Shown here: one piece after another, positions 13,548 through 17,653 of the stretch | How positions within the stretch are numbered: the stretch's first letter is position 1 | How the letters are laid out: every line of letters begins with the position of its first letter | Assembly: GCA_020629335.1 (NCBI GenBank) | Contig: JAHDDN010000069.1 | Location: 1 to 17,653 of the forward strand | Source of the DNA: Chitinophagales bacterium | Lineage (GTDB): Bacteria; Bacteroidota; Bacteroidia; Chitinophagales; UBA2359 | DNA: 17,653 bases | Direction of reading: 5' to 3' | Program-made: the position numbers and the translations under genes | Notes under the pieces: generated by a model | The model's database searches: none | Told to the model about the DNA's origin: nothing | What the model saw: only the letters and a program-made list of their open reading frames with translations

Positions 13548-15635
13548 ATGAAAGACCTTAAAAAACCAGTTGCGAGAAAGGCGAATTATACCATCACAGT
13601 ACATGGTCATAAAAGAACCGACCCTTACTATTGGATGCGCTTAAGCGATCAGCAAAAGAACGCTACAAAAGCAGATAAGCACACCCAAGAAGTATTGGAT
13701 TATCTAGAAGCTGAAAATGAATATGCCAACACCATCTTGAAGCCTTATGAAAAACTAGAGGACACACTATTCAAGGAATTAAAAAAACGTATGCCTCAGC
13801 AAGATGAATCTGTCCCTTATTTCCGAAATGGCTATTGGTATTATAGTCGGTATGAAAAAGGGAAAGAACACGCTATTTATTGCCGAAAGAAAAAAGATCT
13901 AAAAGCCAAAGAAGAAATATTGATGGATGTCAATATCATGTCTGAAGGGCATGATTATTTTCAGTTAGGCGCACTAACAATAAGCCCTGACAATAAAGTA
14001 TTAGCTTATAGTACAGACACCTTAGGTAGAAGAATATATACGACCTATTTTAAAAATTTAAAGACAGGTAAACTATTCCCAGACAAAATTCAAAATGCTA
14101 GCGCTGGAGGCGCTTGGGCAAATGATAGTAAAAATTTCTTCTACACCAAAAAGAATAAAGTAACCTTATTGTCCGAAAAAATAGCACGCCACGAATTAGG
14201 ACAAAAATCCAAGACCGATAAAATTGTATATACTGAAAAAGACCCTAGTTATTATATTGGCGTAGGGCGATCAAAATCTGGCCAGTACATTACTATATAC
14301 AATTATAGTACAATGATTGTGCAACATCATATCTTAGATGCTAATAAGCCGAAGGGCAAATTTAAAGAGTTTAGTCCAAGAGATATTACAGAACACAAAT
14401 ATCATGTAGAACACTATAAAGATCATTTTTATATCATTACCAATTGGAAGGCTAAAAACTTCCGCTTGATGAAAACAAGCATCAATGCTACAGCTAAAGA
14501 AAATTGGGAAGAGGTCATTCCACATAGAAAGGAGGTACTCTTAGAGGATATTGATATCTTCAAAGATCATTTTGTATTGACGGAAAGGGAAATGGGCTTG
14601 AATCAATTAAGAGTAATCAACACTAAAAACAAAGAAGAGCATTATATCGAATTTGATCAGCCTGTTTATACCGCTTACGCTTATTCTAATCACGAATTTG
14701 ACACTCCCTTATTAAGACTTAGTTACTCCTCTATGAGCACCCCTAACTCCGTATTCGATTATAATATGAATACGAAAAAGAAGACACTGAAGAAAAGACA
14801 AAAAGTAGTAGGAGGCCATAAACCTAAAGATTATGTAGTAGAACGCCATTTTGCTAAAGCAAGAGACGGCAAAAAAGTACCTATTTCATTAATCTACAAA
14901 AAAGGATTCCAAAAAAATGGAAAACAACCATTGCTCTTATATGCTTATGGCTCTTATGGACATACGATAGATCCTTTCTTTGTATCCTCTCGTTTAAGTT
15001 TGCTGGATAGAGGATTTGCCTATGCTATTGCTCATATTAGAGGTAGCCAAACTTTAGGGCGTGAATGGTATGAAGATGGTAAATTGCTGAAAAAAATGAA
15101 TACATTTACCGATTTCATAGATTGTGGTAAATACTTGATTAAGCAAAAGTATACTTCTGCTAAACATTTATACGCTATGGGAGGCAGTGCTGGAGGATTA
15201 CTGATGGGCGCTGTAGCGAATATGGCTCCGAAAACCTTTAATGGTATCATCTCAGCTGTCCCCTTCGTAGATGTGATTAATACCATGTTAGACGAAAGCA
15301 TCCCACTTACGACTAATGAATTTAATGAGTGGGGGAATCCTAAATTTAAAAAGTATTACGACTATATGTTGAAATACTCTCCTTACGAAAATGTGAGTGA
15401 GCAAAAGTACCCACATATGCTCGTAGAATCTGGCTATTTCGATTCTCAGGTACAATATTGGGAACCAACTAAATGGGTGGCTCGACTCAGAGATTTGAAG
15501 AAGGATAAAAATCTCCTCCTTTTGAAAACTAAAATGGATGCAGGACACTCTGGCAAAACAGGCCGATTCCAAAAGCTTAGGGAAAAAGCGGAAGAATTTG
15601 CCTTCCTACTCATGTTAGAAGATATGCAAAAATAG
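13548..15635 (+). CDS. ptrB: Oligopeptidase B (S9A prolyl oligopeptidase family)
   Basis: This 695-residue serine peptidase cleaves short peptides after basic residues (family knowledge). An N-terminal beta-propeller (about 70-400) limits access to the C-terminal alpha/beta-hydrolase domain. The catalytic triad is visible: S547 in GGSAGG, D632 in GYFDSQVQYWEP and H667 in DAGHSGKTGRF. The stretches RLSLLDRGFAYAI, VPFVDVINTMLDESIPLTT and EWGNP closely follow oligopeptidase B. The length fits the family and there is no signal peptide, so it is cytoplasmic. One of the two acidic residues associated with P1/P2 specificity (E591) is kept, while the position two further on is N593 instead of Glu. 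It lies 25 bases after the response regulator and ends at a strong terminator. Confidence 0.93.
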   Translation: MKDLKKPVARKANYTITVHGHKRTDPYYWMRLSDQQKNATKADKHTQEVLDYLEAENEYANTILKPYEKLEDTLFKELKKRMPQQDESVPYFRNGYWYYSRYEKGKEHAIYCRKKKDLKAKEEILMDVNIMSEGHDYFQLGALTISPDNKVLAYSTDTLGRRIYTTYFKNLKTGKLFPDKIQNASAGGAWANDSKNFFYTKKNKVTLLSEKIARHELGQKSKTDKIVYTEKDPSYYIGVGRSKSGQYITIYNYSTMIVQHHILDANKPKGKFKEFSPRDITEHKYHVEHYKDHFYIITNWKAKNFRLMKTSINATAKENWEEVIPHRKEVLLEDIDIFKDHFVLTEREMGLNQLRVINTKNKEEHYIEFDQPVYTAYAYSNHEFDTPLLRLSYSSMSTPNSVFDYNMNTKKKTLKKRQKVVGGHKPKDYVVERHFAKARDGKKVPISLIYKKGFQKNGKQPLLLYAYGSYGHTIDPFFVSSRLSLLDRGFAYAIAHIRGSQTLGREWYEDGKLLKKMNTFTDFIDCGKYLIKQKYTSAKHLYAMGGSAGGLLMGAVANMAPKTFNGIISAVPFVDVINTMLDESIPLTTNEFNEWGNPKFKKYYDYMLKYSPYENVSEQKYPHMLVESGYFDSQVQYWEPTKWVARLRDLKKDKNLLLLKTKMDAGHSGKTGRFQKLREKAEEFAFLLMLEDMQK

Positions 15636-15660
15636 CTCCATTACAAGCATAAAACTGATA

Positions 15661-15702
15661 GGAAAAGCCCTTACTGTACTTTCGTACAGTAAGGGCTTTT
15701 CC
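15661..15702. terminator. Strong terminator hairpin after oligopeptidase B
   Basis: GGAAAAGCCCTTACTGTAC (15661-15679) is perfectly complementary to 15684-15702, a 19-bp stem with a TTTC loop. The arms carry AAAA and TTTT ends, so it can work as an intrinsic terminator, perhaps in both directions. It lies 25 bases beyond the oligopeptidase stop codon and isolates the upstream genes from the SDR/QueA-like pair. Confidence 0.85.
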
Positions 15703-15759
15703 CTTTAGTACCTGTCCAAAACTATCCTTTCTACTGATGTAGCGCGACTTAACTTGCTT

Positions 15760-15767
15760 TAGCTTTG
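15760..15767 (+). promoter_or_regulatory. Possible -7 element for the SDR/QueA-like pair
   Basis: TAGCTTTG fits the Bacteroidota TAnnTTTG consensus and lies 31 bases before the SDR start codon, downstream of the terminator hairpin. The -33 TTG was not found at the usual distance. Confidence 0.4.
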
Positions 15768-15798
15768 TGGTATCATTTTAATCAAAAACAATAATATC

Positions 15799-16509
15799 AT
15801 GAAAACAAATCAAGTAAATAAGACAGCCCTTATAACAGGTGCATCAAGAGGATTAGGATTAGCATTAGCTCGTCAATTAGCCAAAGAAGGTTGGCAGTTA
15901 ATTATTAATGGCCGTAATGCACAGGCGCTTAAAACTGCCGCCGAAGAACTCAGCCTGCTCACCTCTGTCATCGCCATATCTGGTAATGTAATAGATGAAA
16001 TTCACCTCCTCCAATTTATAGATGCTGCCGAAAAAACCAATGGCATTGATCTGGTCATTAATAATGCCAGCACGCTTGGGGCCTCTCCTCAACCCAAGCT
16101 TTTAGAGTATCCAATAGAAGCCATACACACCATCTTTCACACTAATGTGATCGCTCCATTATCACTTCTTCAAAAAGTGCATAAGCATCTGAAAACCAAT
16201 GCTAAAATCATCAATACATCCAGTGATGCAGCACAGGCCGCTTATGAAGGTTGGGGTGGTTATGGAAGTAGCAAAGCGGCTTTAGATCATCTTACTGCTA
16301 TCCTTGCAAAAGAATATCCTCAGTACGGAATTTATAGCATTGACCCTGGAGATATGCGTACTCAGATGCACCAAGAAGCCTTCCCTAATGAAGATATTAG
16401 CGATCGCCCATTGCCCGAAGAAAGTGTGCCTGGCTTTATGGCTATCATTAATGGTGATTTAGATAGTGGGCGCTATGAGGCAAGAAAAATAGCCATCCAT
16501 ACAACATAA
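15799..16509 (+). CDS. Short-chain dehydrogenase/reductase (SDR)
   Basis: This 236-residue protein is a classical SDR using NAD(P)H on an unknown substrate. The Rossmann nucleotide motif TGASRGLG spans 13-20; the structural NNAS is at 88-91. The catalytic tetrad is N116, S142 (or S141), Y155 and K159 (YGSSK), followed by the DPGDMRT segment that often closes over substrate and cofactor. R17 after the glycine motif and NGR at 37-39 suggest NADP(H). There is no signal peptide, so it is cytoplasmic. It is followed after 26 bases by a QueA-like gene in the same direction, suggesting an operon and perhaps a shared pathway. Substrate assignment is not possible from sequence alone. Confidence 0.9.
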   Translation: MKTNQVNKTALITGASRGLGLALARQLAKEGWQLIINGRNAQALKTAAEELSLLTSVIAISGNVIDEIHLLQFIDAAEKTNGIDLVINNASTLGASPQPKLLEYPIEAIHTIFHTNVIAPLSLLQKVHKHLKTNAKIINTSSDAAQAAYEGWGGYGSSKAALDHLTAILAKEYPQYGIYSIDPGDMRTQMHQEAFPNEDISDRPLPEESVPGFMAIINGDLDSGRYEARKIAIHTT

Positions 16510-16535
16510 ATTTCTAAACCTTAAAATTGAATATC

Positions 16536-17618
16536 ATGGTCCAAAAAAGAAATATAGCACAAGCCCTTTTCTTCGATTACCAATTACCTAAAAAGTTAGA
16601 GTGTTCTCTCCCAACAGAAGAAAGAGGCATCCAAAGAGATGAAGTCAAACTATTGATTTCAAAAACATCAGACGATAGCGTTCAACATACTATCTTTCAT
16701 CAATTAGTAGATCATTTAGAGGAAGGCGATGTATTGGTGGTCAATACCAGCGGAACACTCAAAGCCAGTTTAAGGGCGCAAAGAGGAGATGGTACTCAAC
16801 TTATAGTCAACCTTTCTACTAGAATAAACGATTCAGATTTTTTAGTAGAAATTAGACAAGCAGTGGGTCAAGAATCTAAGCGGTTCTACGGCATACAAGA
16901 AGGCGAAATATTACAACTCCCCAATAATGGAATATTGAAAATTAATGGGCTTTATCATAGGGCAAATAATCAGGAAACACACATACAGTTATGGAAAGTG
17001 GAGTTAAGACTCAAGGAGCCTTTAATGGACTACCTGAATCAATATGGGCAAGCTATTAAATATGGTCAGATTGATCAGACTTATCCCATTTCTTATTATC
17101 AAACAGTATTTGCCAAAGAGGTGGGTAGCTCAGAGATGCCATCCGCTGGAAGAGCCTTTAGCCCTGAATTATTGAACCGATTAATTGCTAAGGGGGTACA
17201 AATAGTACCCATCTTGCTTCATACAGGCATTTCGAGTTTGGAAGTCAATGAGCGTCCTTATCCTGAATATTACAAAATGGAGGAGGAAGCGGCTCAAAAG
17301 ATCAATCAAGCTATCCAAACAAACAAGCGTATCATAGCAGTAGGTACTACGGTTGTAAGAACGCTTGTTAGTTGTAAGGATGGGAATGGGTATTTAAAAG
17401 CCTCTAAAGGCTGGACGGATGCCTACGTCACTCCAGATACAGATATTAGCTTTATCACAGGCTTATTGACGGGATTTCATGAGCCTAAGGCTTCTCATCT
17501 CTTAATGATGCAGGCTTTTGCCAGTGCTGCTCATTTCCAAAAAGTGTATGGGGAGGCGATTGAACAAGAGTATTATTGGCATGAGTTTGGAGATTTACAC
17601 CTTATCTTAACTGCTTAA
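16536..17618 (+). CDS. Divergent QueA-like protein (SAM:tRNA ribosyltransferase-isomerase family)
   Basis: At 360 residues this has the length of QueA, the enzyme that moves the ribosyl part of S-adenosylmethionine onto preQ1 in tRNA during queuosine synthesis. Recognisable family landmarks are FFDYQLP near the start, GDVLVVNTSGTLKASL, YYQTVFA (187-193), PSAGRAFSPELL (202-213), GTTVVRTL (270-277) and the C-terminal LLMMQAFAS. Several hallmark blocks are altered: PTAGLHFT is PSAGRAFS, the LHVG block is LLHTGISS, and the LITNFHLPKS block is LLTGFHEPKASH. This suggests a paralogue that may act on another substrate. I chose ATG 16536; a TTG three codons upstream (16527) is possible. It pairs with the SDR gene upstream and ends within an 8-bp tandem array. 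Confidence 0.8.
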   Translation: MVQKRNIAQALFFDYQLPKKLECSLPTEERGIQRDEVKLLISKTSDDSVQHTIFHQLVDHLEEGDVLVVNTSGTLKASLRAQRGDGTQLIVNLSTRINDSDFLVEIRQAVGQESKRFYGIQEGEILQLPNNGILKINGLYHRANNQETHIQLWKVELRLKEPLMDYLNQYGQAIKYGQIDQTYPISYYQTVFAKEVGSSEMPSAGRAFSPELLNRLIAKGVQIVPILLHTGISSLEVNERPYPEYYKMEEEAAQKINQAIQTNKRIIAVGTTVVRTLVSCKDGNGYLKASKGWTDAYVTPDTDISFITGLLTGFHEPKASHLLMMQAFASAAHFQKVYGEAIEQEYYWHEFGDLHLILTA

Positions 17619-17653
17619 CTGAGAAACTGAATAACTGAATAACTGAGAAACTG
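17618..17653. repeat. 8-bp tandem array at the window edge
   Basis: Four complete octamers (ACTGAGAA, ACTGAATA, ACTGAATA, ACTGAGAA) and a partial fifth run to the end of the window. The first base is also the last base of the QueA-like stop codon. The array may continue beyond the edge. Confidence 0.85.

Noticed and set aside
16527..16535. TTG start for the QueA-like gene
   Set aside because: The ATG three codons downstream is a stronger start and leaves the family N-terminus intact.

Overview
The window looks like chromosomal DNA of a member of the Bacteroidota, possibly a marine or aquatic Saprospiria-type bacterium. The phylum call rests on a secreted protein with a type IX secretion (T9SS) type A sorting domain, on TAnnTTTG-like promoter elements, on weak or absent Shine-Dalgarno sequences and on AT-rich coding DNA. 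The class call is a guess from gene content and the abundance of repeats. No rRNA, tRNA, CRISPR array, transposase or phage gene was seen.

The left half (421-9462, all minus strand) is the most interesting part. In transcription order it encodes a secreted von Willebrand A (vWA) protein, a lipoprotein with an added transmembrane helix and a basic cytoplasmic tail, a 926-residue FtsZ/tubulin-like protein with an intact SGGTGSGT phosphate-binding loop, a small lipoprotein, and a second FtsZ/tubulin-like protein of 1079 residues. The second one has a degenerate phosphate loop and carries two coiled-coil arms around a transmembrane hairpin. Together these parts span periplasm, inner membrane and cytoplasm. 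They match the general theme of proposed FtsZ-like/vWA membrane-remodelling systems, but with a paired active and apparently inactive tubulin-like protein.

The right half (9731-17618, all plus strand) holds a T9SS-exported acidic surface protein, a cytoplasmic GAF-domain histidine kinase overlapping its LuxR/NarL-type response regulator, an oligopeptidase B followed by a strong hairpin terminator, and a short-chain dehydrogenase followed by a divergent QueA-like protein (SAM:tRNA ribosyltransferase-isomerase family).

A dispersed repeat family of about 140-220 bp occurs three times: 96-239 (minus orientation), 4266-4485 (plus) and 11525-11740 (plus). Two copies carry a long perfect hairpin whose arms differ between copies yet stay fully paired. 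The third copy lacks the hairpin and looks like an empty site. A related small hairpin lies at 8351-8380. Two copies, in opposite orientation, bracket the small-lipoprotein and second FtsZ-like gene pair.
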